From Fonsecaea monophora (Eukaryota; Ascomycota; Eurotiomycetes; Chaetothyriales; Herpotrichiellaceae), in the NCBI RefSeq assembly GCF_001642475.1, contig NW_019173935.1:558001-622000 (forward strand): a stretch of DNA of 64,000 nt, given 5' to 3'. Below the pieces are notes generated by a model that made no database searches, was not told the DNA's origin, and saw only the letters and a list, made by a program, of their open reading frames with translations. Below are positions 10,919-21,599 of this stretch, in pieces. How positions within the stretch are numbered: position 1 is the first letter of the stretch; each line of letters starts with the position of its first letter. The translations under genes were made by a program, and so were the position numbers.

Positions 10919-11871
10919 ATGGCTTCCAACCCCCCCGGAGCCTGCTGCTACAAAGGCGTCAGGCACGAAGGCACTCCTACCGGCGAGTTCTCTCGATTGG
11001 GTGATTTTGAGATCTACACAAAGTATCCTGAGAACAAGAGCACCGAACTTGGCATCCTTATGTATGTTCCCCTGTCTGCTAGCTATCTGGTTGGAATTTT
11101 TTGACTGCAGGACTGAAAAAGCTGACTCCTCTCTGTAGCATCACTGATGTGATCGGTCACCGCTTCAATAATGCCCAATTGATCGCAGACCAACTGGCCG
11201 CCAATGGCTACTTCGTCATGATGCCCGATCTATTCGACGGAGATCCGATTCCCCTCAACCGTCCTGGCGATTTCGATATTATGAAATGGATGAAGGGTGG
11301 ATATCACCCCAAGAACACTGCTCATTTGCCGCCCAACGTCGACCCTATCATCGACGCATGCCTTATCGAAATGAGGACGAAGTACGGATGCAAGGTAAGG
11401 CTGCTCTGCGTTCAAGAGAAGATAGATGGAGATAACCCTGAAGCAATGGAGCTCCCTATTTGCACGAGCATGTGCTGACACCTTCCTACCTTTCAGAAAA
11501 TTGGCGGTGTGGGCTATTGCTTCGGTGCGAAATATGTTATTCGACACCTCCGCCCCGACGCTGGGAAAATCGACGTCGGCTATACCGCCCACCCGTCATT
11601 CGTCGAAGCCGATGAGCTCCGCGACATCAAAGGTCCTCTCGCCATTGCCGCCGCGGAGACCGATCAGATTTTTCCGACCGAGAAACGTCACGAGAGTGAG
11701 GTCATCCTCAAGGAAACGGGTTTGCCATACCAGATCAACCTGTACAGCGGCGTGGTACATGGCTTCGCCGTAAGAGGGGATTTGAACAAGAGAGCCGATG
11801 TCTACGCCAAGGAGAATGCTTTTGTGTTTGCGATCCAGTGGTTTGAGGAGCATTTGAAGGATGGAAAGTAA
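10919..11871 (+). CDS. Dienelactone hydrolase family protein
   Basis: Exons 10919-11061, 11139-11394 and 11497-11871 encode 257 residues, the usual size for the family. It is an alpha/beta hydrolase with a cysteine nucleophile: GYCFG places Cys141, ETDQIF gives Asp189 and VVHGFAVRGD gives His221, so the Cys-Asp-His triad is intact. Bacterial members open dienelactones in chlorocatechol breakdown. Fungal paralogues are mostly uncharacterised cytosolic hydrolases, so the natural substrate is unknown. The N-terminal ACCYKGVRHEGTPTGE is typical of the fungal subgroup. The ATG at 10919 is preferred over the in-frame ATG at 10904 because MASNPPGACC matches the family start. Confidence 0.88.
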
Positions 11872-12857
11872 GTCGCCATTCACCTCGCTCGTGGCATGAA
11901 GAGGGACTGCGGCCGCCGGGGTGGTAGTTGGTGCGGCGAATAGACGGTGTATGGATTTGGGCAGACACCTGTGGGTGGTGATTGTGAAGTTTACAATGAC
12001 TGTATACTTGCACCTGCACCGTACCTTGATGACAGGGAACTTGTCGATGATATCCACGCAGACGTTGATGCTGACGATTATTTTGTTCCCATTGAAAGAA
12101 GCGACGCGGCACGATTGTGAATCTGTCCGGGTCTCTGATGCCGGCTCGGTTGTGCGTGGCTACTAGTCCATAGACGGAGACGAATCGGCGAGCTTCTTCA
12201 CTGCCACATCGTACGCGGGACTTGACGCTGAACGAGTTTCCACCCCATTATGTCCAGGTAGATGGACTAGAAGTAATGTATCTACGAAGGAAGCATCTGA
12301 GTCTCGTCCGGACCTTGTGCAAAATGCATTGTCGGAGACCCCCTTGGGTAGCTAGAGCGAGAACCGTGGCCTCGGCTGCAAGTTGACTCAAATCACTAGC
12401 TCAGTTAATAAGGCTCGAACATCGAACTATGCAGGATAAAAGGGAAAAAAAAGGCCAGTCACATTTTCTTTCGTTCTTTTTTTGGAGATGGTCCTGCTCT
12501 ACCTAGCCTAGGTATCAGAGTATCAGAGTTATTCAACAAAGCAGGGAAAGCGAGTGTCTTCCCCTTCTCTCTGTCCCCGGCCACCCACTCTCCCCACCCA
12601 CGCTACAACAGAGGGGCAGGTGGCTGTCCATTTATCCTGTCTGAGGGTGTTGTTTCACTACTCGCTCTGCTGTGTCCACCTGCCCTGTGACGATTCCCTG
12701 ATCCAGTGTTCTCAATTCTGGTCCTAGCCCGGGCCTAGGTAGCGGAAGAGAAGAATACATTGAAGAAGCCAGGAAGATATAGTGGCGCCATCGCTCGAGG
12801 ATCAATCGCATCGCTTTGCCCTACGCATGGAGAAAGGTGAGGTGGAGGTTGATCAAT
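11872..12857. other. Intergenic between convergent genes
   Basis: Nearly 1 kb with no credible gene; overlapping short frames on the minus strand (11596-12112) are shadows. An A-rich run lies near 12445, and CCTAGG-type short palindromes occur near 12505 and 12733. Confidence 0.5.
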
Positions 12858-14977
12858 CTAGACGCCCAGCTTCTCGGCCGTCCGCATGAGCGCACCTATA
12901 TTTGATATCCAGGTTAGACACCAAATATGCCAGACGAGACGACAAAATGCGTTGCCAGCAGAACTCACCGACAAAAGTGGTAACCAATCTTGCGCGTCCT
13001 TGGATGATATCATCGGGGAGGAGGTAAATCGTAGAACCTGTTGCACAGTCTCTTGTCAGTAATGCTTACTAGAACACTTCGATCGGGAGCATGCTGGAGA
13101 TCTCAACCAAAGGGACACAGAGGACACATACCCATCTTTCTGGCAATGCTTATACTCAACTTGGCGTTGGCGTAGGCATCATCAGGCGTCTTGCCAGGCG
13201 TAACAAGATCGTAGTCGACATAGTTCGCTTTCATGCCGTTCAAAACGTCCAACAAGAAGATACCACTCGTGATCGCGGGATCCTTGAATGACCTGACGGA
13301 AGAGGTTCTGCCACCCTTGCGGGACATCTCATTGGCCCATTTTATCATGTCCGAATCACTCAAGTCCCGCTTGCCCATGCGTTGCGCGAGTCCGGAAAGA
13401 GTCGACACGATATCTCGGCGCATAAGTTGCCAGACCAGCCCCAAAGTCAATGTGCGCTGGCCATCAGTGATATCTGCACCTTGAATACCCACGAGAGAGA
13501 AGCGATTCTGTTTGCCCAACTCGACGGCGTAGTTAGTATTCTCTACCATTTTGAACCGCGACATTTCGCCGCCGTGCGCAGGAGGCTTGTTCACATGACG
13601 GAAGTTGACACTGCCGGGGATGACTTTGTCGTATGCCTGAAGCAGAATCGTTCCATCGCGGAGATCATCAAAGAAGGAGTGGACCGGTGGTTGGACGTCG
13701 AGACTGTTCAGCCAGAGGGTGAAGACACGGGCTTCACGCTCGCCCTCTGCATCAAAATCTTCAATTTCGGGCTTTTCACCTTCCTCGAGCGGGTCTAGGC
13801 CTGGGTGGGTGTTGAAGAGGTTGGCGACGAAGGCCAGGTTGAGCTTTGGATTCCCCGCTACTAGGGCAGTTGGCGTCAGGAACTTTCGGCAGTCAATCCT
13901 TTCGGCATTCTGGAGGACTTCTTCGGCGCGTTGTAGGAGATCTCGTGTCTGTAAGGGAGCTCGAGAGCAGATATCCGGTTTCAACTGGTTGAGCAGAACG
14001 GTATAGTTCTCGCCGTCCTTGACATCGCCCGAAAAGTTTGCTACTCTTCGTGGCCAGTTGGCATTCTTGAGATGGTAATTGAACCACCGAAGCAAGATCT
14101 GTTCGGGCGGTAGGCGAAGGAATTGGTCCAGAGTTTCATCTTCTTCCAAAAGTCGATACAGCTCGGGATGCAGCTTGATATCGATCTTTCCCAGAAGACC
14201 ACGTCGGATGACCTGCCAAATGAGACCCAAGATCAAATGCTCTCGAACCTCGATGATGTCCCCTGCACCAACATTGACTACGGAACAGCCGATACCTTTG
14301 GCGGACTCGATGACAATGTTGTTGTTCTCCGTCATGTGGAAGGCATTGAGAGTCTTGATCTTCTTTCCAGGCTTATTCAGCACACGCTCATCAATGGTAT
14401 CCGGGACACTGTCATTGATAAGTTTAGACAGGACCAAACCATCCTTGCAATGGTCGAACATCTCGAAAGTATCGGTTGGGAAGGGCAAGAGATGGCCGAT
14501 GTCGGGATCCCCGGCAAGGACAGCATTGATGTGAGTGGTAAAAGCAGTTCGCTCTTCCTCGTTGATGGTGTGCGTAACGTTGGCAGAAGAGCCTTGGACG
14601 TGAATCTTTCCGCCTCCGCCGATGCTGGGCTTTGAAGCATGCCCCGAGGAGGAAGGAAGACCGTTGCCAGCCGCAGGTCTTTGAGCGCCAACGGACAAGC
14701 GTCGTTGCGCAGGAGACGAATCGCGCACCTTTGCGATCAGGTCGACATAATCCTCCAATTCCACCCGCCGTGAGCTGTCAAGGTCCACCTCTTTCAGCGC
14801 CTGTCTCACTACATCATAGGATTGTCTTTCGGATTGCTGGGTAGCCTTGATGACGGTGGCCTCGTCAAGATAGCCCTTGTCGTCGACATCGAGTTTGCGA
14901 AAGGCATCTTGCAACTGGAAGATTTCGTTCTGGGGGAACTGGGGATATTTGCGCTGTAGTTTGAGGATAGCCGCCAT
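12858..14977 (-). CDS. SAC6/fimA: Fimbrin (actin-bundling protein)
   Basis: Exons in coding order 14977-13132, 13037-12969 and 12895-12858 give 650 residues, the normal fimbrin length. The N-terminus has an EF-hand-type pair (LQDAFRKLDVDDKGYLDEATVIKA and EVDLDSSRRVELEDYVDLI in part), followed by four calponin-homology domains; strong landmarks are NEEERTAFTTHINAVL, LILGLIWQVIRRGLLGKIDI and LTLGLVWQLMRRD. Fimbrin crosslinks F-actin in cortical patches and supports endocytosis and polar growth. The two C-terminal exons are very short (69 and 38 nt) and complete the last CH domain as ...IYLLPDDIIQGRARLV and GALMRTAEKLGV. The start is the ATG at 14977 (MAAILKLQRKYPQF). Confidence 0.95.
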
Positions 14978-15742
14978 GGTGGAAGGAGGGGAGGGCAGTC
15001 GCCCGCACAAGGAAAATAGACGAGGGCTCTATACAGCCCAGGGGAAGGGTCGGATATGAAGAGAGGGCGAATATGGTCAAGGAAGAATGAGATTGAGGAG
15101 GAAGATATAGAAAGGGTCTTTATTGTGGTGCCTGGTCAGGCGTCGCAAGCTGTAGCACTTCACTCAGCAAGTGGCATGGGCAATAGACAGTAAGCCCGGA
15201 TCGATTGGGCATCTGTCTTCTTGGGGGGGTTGACACCAAATTCCCTGCCATGACGCAGCGGTGGCGCAGTTTTCCTTAGTCATGCCCAGCTGAGGCTCAC
15301 CTGGCGTGCTTAGGCCCCTAGGCACTAGGCTTAGGCTCTAGCTAAGGACACTCCGGAGGGAAAATGTTGCAAGGCTAGTGCGGAGCTTGGCAAGGCTGCC
15401 ATTGTTTTGGTCTGCGTTGTTGCATCACCGACGGTCACCGCTGGCAAGCTGCGAGCTGGTCTTTCTACAGCTTCCATCATCAAACTCGATTCTTTGACTA
15501 TCCTCAGCCCTTGTATCGCATCCATCAAATTACTATCAGATAAGACATCTTATCCCTAGACCAGTTCTATACCTTACGGCATAGCCTGTTGCAAAATTCA
15601 TCCCGAAGACCGCGTCCCTCTCCCGCGCGTCCCGTTTTGCTAACACGCAGCCTTGCCTCCCCCTTCTCCTGGATAAGGCGTCCAATTACATGCAATCATA
15701 TTGGATCGATTTCCAGCCCTGATCAGGGCTGTCCGTAGGGGC
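14978..15742. other. Divergent promoter region (fimbrin / DDHD lipase)
   Basis: About 765 bases without a gene. It includes a run of CTAGG-rich short motifs near 15315-15345 and an inverted GATA pair at 15539-15554, listed separately. Confidence 0.5.
15539..15554. promoter_or_regulatory. Inverted pair of GATA-factor sites
   Basis: GATAAGACATCTTATC contains two GATAAG cores in opposite orientation (7-base arms, 2-base centre), about 190 bases upstream of the lipase ATG. Fungal GATA factors such as AreA bind such cores. Function is inferred. Confidence 0.35.
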
Positions 15743-18583
15743 ATGGCTGAAGCAGCCAACAAGTCCTCTCTGGCGAGCTCAATCTTCTCTTGGTCACGAA
15801 GCAGTACCCCTCCGCCGAAGTCACCGCTGCCGAAACCGAGTGATGCATCACAAGCTCTTAGACAGTCGTCCGGCCTCGACCATACTGTCAATCTAAACCC
15901 ATCTCCAAGTCTCCGAAGGTATCCCAAGGATTGTCCCGTTCTCAAGCCCCGGTGGTATTACGCAATTGACGTGGCCAAACGGAAACCTTTCGCTCCAGAA
16001 CCAACACCTGAAGAAAAGGCCAAACCACCACCGGTTCCAAAGAAACTGGTACCTTTTTCAACGTCAGACTCCCAGAGCATCGAGAAGGCATATCAGAACC
16101 TTGCTCAAAGGAACCAGAACAAGGATGGAACAACCGAACCTCCGTCCGCCACCACCGTACCTGTCAACGAAGACTATTTGTATGATGTCGACGTTGAGAA
16201 GCGTGAACTTCTCCCTGCCTACTGGTTAGGGCCTGTCTATGAGGTCCGCAGAGGTACCTGGTTTTTCGCCGAAAACCCATTGAGACCTTGTGATGAGAAT
16301 CTGGCGAACCAACTGGAAGAAGGCTATATCAAAGTGGCACCATGGAGACGTTCAAACCTACAATCTCCTCGTTCAGCCTCCCAGCCTAGATCTCGACCCA
16401 ACTCGGCAGTTATAGATAGCTCAGCCTCTCCTTCGCTGGGCAAGTCGCCTCCCTCACAGGACGACAGTTTCTCTGCCAGTCCAAACACGTATCGCTTGTT
16501 CGGAACTCACATGAATACAACAGTCACATACATGGACGATACCGTAGCCTATCTGACAACGGATGATTTCCTTTCGCGAGTTAGCAGTACAGTTTACGGC
16601 AGGTTTATTGGATATGGTGGCACAAAGGTAGTGCGGGGATGGTCTGATACAAAGCTCGCCGATCCACCAAAAGGCGAGCAAAAGGATGACTCAAAGTCCG
16701 CGGAGGCAACAAGCACCAAAGAGAAGCGAAAATCTGCTAAATTGCCTTCAGAGGCCACACCTAACGTCGGAGAGGATAAGATTCAGGCGAATAACAAGGA
16801 CAACGTTGAGAAACCTCGGCGGACGGCCTTAGAGCGCCAGATCTCGTCGCTGGCAGGTCTTCCCAAGGTAGACGACTCTAACTACTTGGGTGAAGAAGAA
16901 GAAGCCAGAGAAGAAGAGGAACGCGAAATGGAAGACGCAAGGGAAAGAGATGGAGAAGATCAAGCCAGACAAATTGACCACTTGGTGCTTGTGACGCACG
17001 GCATCGGCCAACGGCTCGGTCTTCGTCTCGACAGCATCAACTTTGTCCATGATGTTAATACTCTGCGCAAGTCTATGAAGGTCGTCTACGAAACTGCTCC
17101 CGACCTACAAGCCTTGAGCGGAGATCCCAAAAATTGCAGAGTTCAGGTCCTTCCCATCTGTTGGAGACACAAGCTCGATTTCCCCAAGCAAAGTCTGAAG
17201 CAAAACCGCAAAGAATACGACATTGGAGATGCTGATGCCTTGTTCGATGATGATTATCCTTCGTTGCAGGATATCACGGTGGACGGTGTACCAGCGGTTC
17301 GCAATCTGATCACCGATTTGGCTCTGGATGTCCTCCTATACCAGAGTGCTTACAGAGAACACATCACATCGATTGTACAAAAGGAGGCCAATCGAGTCTA
17401 TCACCTCTTCAAAGAACGGACCGGTTTCTCGGGAAAGGTTAGCTTCTGTGGACATTCCCTTGGGAGTGCGATTTGCTTTGATCTTCTATGCAGACAGGAA
17501 GAAGACCTAAAGACACGACCAAGACGGGTATCCAGCAAAACATCACGGGAGCACGGTATTGAACAAAACGAGCCTCATCTCGACTTTGATGTGGAGAACT
17601 TCTTTGCCCTTGGTTCGCCAGTCGGTCTCTTCCAGATGCTCAAGGGCAGAATGATTTCTGCACGACCTTCAGCGGGCGCCAGCGCATTTGGAGCCACTGT
17701 CGTGCCCACATCGCCGTTTGACCCCGACCCTATGAACAACGATCCCTTCGATAGTGTTGCATCGAAAATGAACGCCGGCAACAGCTCTTCCGGTCTAATA
17801 CCCATTACTACCTCTTCACCCAAATGCAACGAACTGTTCAATATCTTCCATCCCACAGATCCTATCGCCTATCGCATGGAACCCCTCATTTCACCAGCAA
17901 TGGCGCAGCTGAAGCCTCAACCGATCCCCTACACCAAGAAAAATCTTTTCGCCGCTCCCGGGATTTCAAATATTTCTGAACGAGTCAGCCAGCAAATCAT
18001 GTCGAGCTGGTACAATCTTACTTCAGGTGTGGCATCCAGTCTGATTAATAGAAGCCTGGGCATTACCGGTGAGGAGCAAGCGCTGTCTCAGGACAAGGCC
18101 AAAGCCGTGAACGCGGCCAAAGAAGGTGCCCAGGCGAGTGTTCAACTCGACATACCTGTGGCAGATGAGAAAAAGCAGCAAGATGTTGCTGAGGCGGCCA
18201 AATCCTCCCCGTCCACAGAACACGCACCTACCCTAATCGACTCTGAAATGGAGACTCTCTATACGGGCTTTCAGAAGCTGCAAGTCGCCACCGACGCCGC
18301 GGACGATGAGGCCCAGGCACGAACTTCAACCGAGTTCCGCCAATCGCAGGAGCGAGCGAGGAAACTCAAGCGTGAAGAAGCCAAGGTCCGAGCCTTGAAC
18401 AGCAACGGACGAGTCGATTATCACATTCAAGAGGGCATGTTTGACGTGTCTCTGCTCGCTAGTATCGCAAGCCATTTGAGTTACTGGGCGGACGAGGATG
18501 TAAATCACTTTATGATTGGACAAATGTTGAAAACGAAAGGCAAGGAGCGGCAGCGAGCTAGGGGGGTGGAAGAGTCGTGGTGA
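15743..18583 (+). CDS. DDHD-domain phospholipase (PA-PLA1-like)
   Basis: A 946-residue intronless frame. The open frame reaches back to a TTG at 15701, but the first ATG is at 15743 (MAEAANKSSL). A disordered N-terminus leads into a WWE-like region (RWYYAIDVAKRKPF, YWLGPVYEVRRGTWFF), an acidic EEEEAREEEE coil, then the lipase core: LVLVTHGIGQRLG and the nucleophile elbow CGHSLGSA with Ser572. The C-terminal DDHD region includes FFALGSPVGLFQML, NIFHPTDPIAYRMEP, RVDYHIQEG and SHLSYWADEDVNHFM. The family hydrolyses phosphatidic acid and related phospholipids on ER/Golgi and mitochondrial membranes; yeast YOR022C and animal DDHD1/2 are relatives. All family landmarks seem complete. Confidence 0.9.
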   Translation: MAEAANKSSLASSIFSWSRSSTPPPKSPLPKPSDASQALRQSSGLDHTVNLNPSPSLRRYPKDCPVLKPRWYYAIDVAKRKPFAPEPTPEEKAKPPPVPKKLVPFSTSDSQSIEKAYQNLAQRNQNKDGTTEPPSATTVPVNEDYLYDVDVEKRELLPAYWLGPVYEVRRGTWFFAENPLRPCDENLANQLEEGYIKVAPWRRSNLQSPRSASQPRSRPNSAVIDSSASPSLGKSPPSQDDSFSASPNTYRLFGTHMNTTVTYMDDTVAYLTTDDFLSRVSSTVYGRFIGYGGTKVVRGWSDTKLADPPKGEQKDDSKSAEATSTKEKRKSAKLPSEATPNVGEDKIQANNKDNVEKPRRTALERQISSLAGLPKVDDSNYLGEEEEAREEEEREMEDARERDGEDQARQIDHLVLVTHGIGQRLGLRLDSINFVHDVNTLRKSMKVVYETAPDLQALSGDPKNCRVQVLPICWRHKLDFPKQSLKQNRKEYDIGDADALFDDDYPSLQDITVDGVPAVRNLITDLALDVLLYQSAYREHITSIVQKEANRVYHLFKERTGFSGKVSFCGHSLGSAICFDLLCRQEEDLKTRPRRVSSKTSREHGIEQNEPHLDFDVENFFALGSPVGLFQMLKGRMISARPSAGASAFGATVVPTSPFDPDPMNNDPFDSVASKMNAGNSSSGLIPITTSSPKCNELFNIFHPTDPIAYRMEPLISPAMAQLKPQPIPYTKKNLFAAPGISNISERVSQQIMSSWYNLTSGVASSLINRSLGITGEEQALSQDKAKAVNAAKEGAQASVQLDIPVADEKKQQDVAEAAKSSPSTEHAPTLIDSEMETLYTGFQKLQVATDAADDEAQARTSTEFRQSQERARKLKREEAKVRALNSNGRVDYHIQEGMFDVSLLASIASHLSYWADEDVNHFMIGQMLKTKGKERQRARGVEESW

Positions 18584-18990
18584 TTGAGACGACGTGTTTG
18601 GGATAAACAGAGTCATGTCCCTCAATGCAACATAACATCCATCCTGGCCGGACCTTAGCCTACATTATGTACTCTTTGGATCGAAATGGGCACCCAGCTT
18701 GTGCCGAATTGTCTCCTCTCCATCATGATATCCCTATAGATAGAAAGATCAGTCATATCGTATCTGTCCATTGAAACCCTGAAGTCCTTGAACTATTCGA
18801 ATGCCAGCTATCTTACCTAGCATATAATGAGCATCGTCATGACCCTTAGCCTTACCTTTACCCATACCTAGGTAGTAAAGGTTTCCTTTCCGTTGCCATA
18901 TTCATTTCTTGCTTCCCACACACGCACGCAACTTGCGGCCTTTTCGTCCACCGTCTCTCTCTTTTTCTCTCCCTCTATGAATGACAATAC
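18584..18990. other. Intergenic between convergent genes
   Basis: About 400 bases, AT-leaning, with no gene. Contains a nested palindrome at 18854-18882 (separate entry). Confidence 0.5.
18854..18882. repeat. Nested inverted repeat in the convergent 3' region
   Basis: Outer 8-base arms ACCTTTAC (18854-18861) and GTAAAGGT (18875-18882) enclose the 10-base palindrome TACCTAGGTA (18865-18874). It could fold as a hairpin in either 3' UTR. A regulatory role is not shown. Confidence 0.5.
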
Positions 18991-20897
18991 CTAGGTATCC
19001 ACCACATCCTCTTTCCCGCCACGCTCAATCTGCACTGCGCCAACCTTTTCGACGTCTCCGTCTCTGACTCCGTCGCCGTAACCAGCGCCGTGCACATGCA
19101 CGTCCACGTCGGCGCCACTCGCGCGGGCCTCGCCCCTCTGGTCCAACCCGATGTCAGACTCGCCGATCGCGTCGGCGGGGATGCGGTAGTAGGGCACAAA
19201 GTTGACGCAGAGGGCGTAGGTCCAACTCGCGATGAAGAAGCACACGGGCACGACGAGGGCGAAGGGCGTGCTGTTGTGCCAGTCGGCGGTGGCGCCGAGG
19301 AGGGGTGGGACAGCCGCGCCGCCGCAGACGCCGCCTGTTCGGTTGGGAAAGAGAAAAGAGAGGTGGTTAGTCATATAAACAAGCAGAAGGAAGAGGAAAT
19401 TAGAAAAGAAGAAAAAAAGAAGGGGTTCAGGTCTCATGTTGGGGGGTTGATGATGAGCAAGGCATCGAAGAACCGGGGGGAATTGAAGAGCGTGGTGTTA
19501 TCTTACCAACAATCCAGCCCGCTGCTCGCTTGGTATGTCTGCCCTGGCCTCGAATTCCTAGCGCCACGATGGTCGGGAAACACACCGACTCGAAGAACAG
19601 GGTCAGCATGAACATGGCGATGCCCGTGTTCCGCCGCTCCGTGATGGCCGCCGAGCAGAACGCGATCACCGCCGTCAGGTAGAAGAGGAAGATCCAGCGC
19701 GGGCGGATGAACCGCATGAACAGCGAGCCCGAGAACCGGCCCACGGCGAAACACCCCTGCGCGCCGGCGAGCAGAGCCGCACCCGTCGCGTTCGACACCG
19801 GTGCGATCTCGGTGAAGTAGTTTATGGCATATCTGTTGGAAGCGAGAGCTTTAGTTACCGAGCTGGGATTTGAGAGGGAAGGAGGGGGAGAGCATCTTGC
19901 GGTTTTGTTCGTGGTTGACATACCCTGCTAAAGCAACTTGTGACCCAACGTAGCAGAATTGAGAGAATGCCGCATGGAAGACGGTCTATGTTGGCGCAAG
20001 GTAAAGACCTTCGTTAGCCCGGACGGAGCAAAGCGGAAGATCAACAGGGAATTGGAACCAACAAACGCACATATTGTTTCCAAAACGGTCTCTTGTTCCT
20101 CTCCTCCAATCCGTCATGAGTAATGGCAACCTGGTGCTCCATGTCCGCGTCTGTTACCTCCGGGATGGGCGAGATGTAAAACACGAACGCGAGGATAAAG
20201 ACAAATATGGCAATGGCGAGATACACCCATTGTACGTTCCTCAAACTCTGCAGGTCATCGCCTGTGTTTTTGAAGAAGGCGTAGCTCCCCAACACCGGCC
20301 CGACCACCGTTCCCACAGCGTTGAACGACTGTGCCAGATTGATGCGCAGTTCCGAGTATTTGGGCGGTCCGCACACTGCGATGAATGGGTTCGCGGCGGT
20401 TTCGAGGCTGCCCAGACCTGACCCGATAATGAAGGTCGCGCCACAGAATCCTCCAAACGATCTCTTGAGACCAGCTGGCCACATGAGGAGTCCCCCGATG
20501 CCATACAGGGTCAGGCCAAACATGAACACGGCTTTGTAGCTGAAGTGGCGGAGGATCCAGTTCGCATAGCCCAAAGAGGCCAATGGATACGCGCCGAAAT
20601 AGGCTGCTTGAAGACCAGACGAGCGGGCACGAGAGATGCCCAGCACGCCTTGAAAGTGTTTGTTCAAGGTGTCGAGAAGGCCATAGGCGAAACCCTGTGA
20701 TACTTCGTGGTCAGTGGCCCTGCAGGATACTCGATATGTGGAAGGGATCGTTCTCATACCCAGAGAAAGTAAAGAGTCGTGACAAGGATGATAGGCAATA
20801 TGGATTGTCGAACTGAGAGTTCCGATGCCCTAGTGACAGAGTCATCTCGCACCTTCAGGGTGGTGTGTTTGAAAAATCCCGATTTCCTCCTAGCCAT
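18991..20897 (-). CDS. MFS sugar permease, fucose:H+ symporter (FucP/FHS) type
   Basis: Five exons in coding order: 20897-20760, 20694-20071, 19985-19924, 19832-19507 and 19334-18991, giving 497 residues. The joins yield an uninterrupted 12-helix protein: LVTTLYFLWGFAYGLLDTLNKHFQ, GLQAAYFGAYPLA, GSGLGSLETAANPFIAVCG, RINLAQSFNAVGTVVGP and, after the central loop, YAINYFTEIAPVSNATGAALLAGAQGCFAVGRFSG. These are signatures of the FHS family, which transports L-fucose, glucose/galactose or related hexoses with protons. The exact sugar is unknown. The C-terminal tail after the last helix is hydrophilic, rich in Gly, Asp and Val, and GC-rich. The N-terminal start at 20897 (MARRKSGFFKHTTLK) is the first ATG before exon 1 reads into the donor. 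Confidence 0.85.
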
Positions 20898-21599
20898 TGC
20901 GTCGCCTCGTTGTGGAAAGAATTACGAGGAAATTTTTGGACGGGTATCTGGCGATCAATAGTCTCGATGGCGAAAGGAGAACATAGACGAAGCAAATAAT
21001 CAATGAATTCCTACCTGATCCAGAGACTATATATCGTGGTACTCAAGAGCTCGACCGTGTCCCAGGGACCGCCGAGCCCATAGCATAGCACCCCAGACCT
21101 GAGGTTGCATTTCTGCAACCCTGCAGTCATACCTGTTGGAAACGATTGGATTCGACTTCATGACGTTGAGAGCTAAGTCAACACGGTAGGGGTGTGATGG
21201 CATGTCGACGGCATATGGTTGATAATTGCGGAGGGAAAACGAGGAGAAGTGGAAACCATGTGGAGGAAGATCTGCAGGGGATCAGCATTGGCAGCGGCCA
21301 ATTCGGGTCAACAGCCACCGACGCAATCTGCAAGCAAACGGTCAGCAAGCCAAGGTCGAGAGGCACCGGAAAATGGACTGTTTGAGAGTGTATCGTGTCT
21401 TCATTTTGTTCATCTACCACAAGATCAAGTGCGCCAACCCCCTGTTCAGATACTCCTACCCCCAGTCCGAGAGATGCTGAAGGAAGGTTTGGTGCAAACT
21501 CCGCCGCTAAAATGGACCAAACAGCAAAAAGCAAGAGGGTATAAATGCCATTTTGTCGCCAACCACCCAGTTCAAAGTCCGATCGCAAGTCTGATCGGC
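20898..21599. other. Intergenic between two minus-strand genes
   Basis: About 700 bases: promoter of the FucP-type permease and 3' flank of the Ysc84-SH3 gene. A short hairpin GGTTGCA-TTTC-TGCAACC lies at 21103-21120. Frames here carry no recognisable protein. Confidence 0.5.

Noticed and set aside
15701..15742. Upstream extension of the DDHD lipase
   Set aside because: The extension begins at TTG; the first ATG is 15743 and gives a sensible N-terminus.
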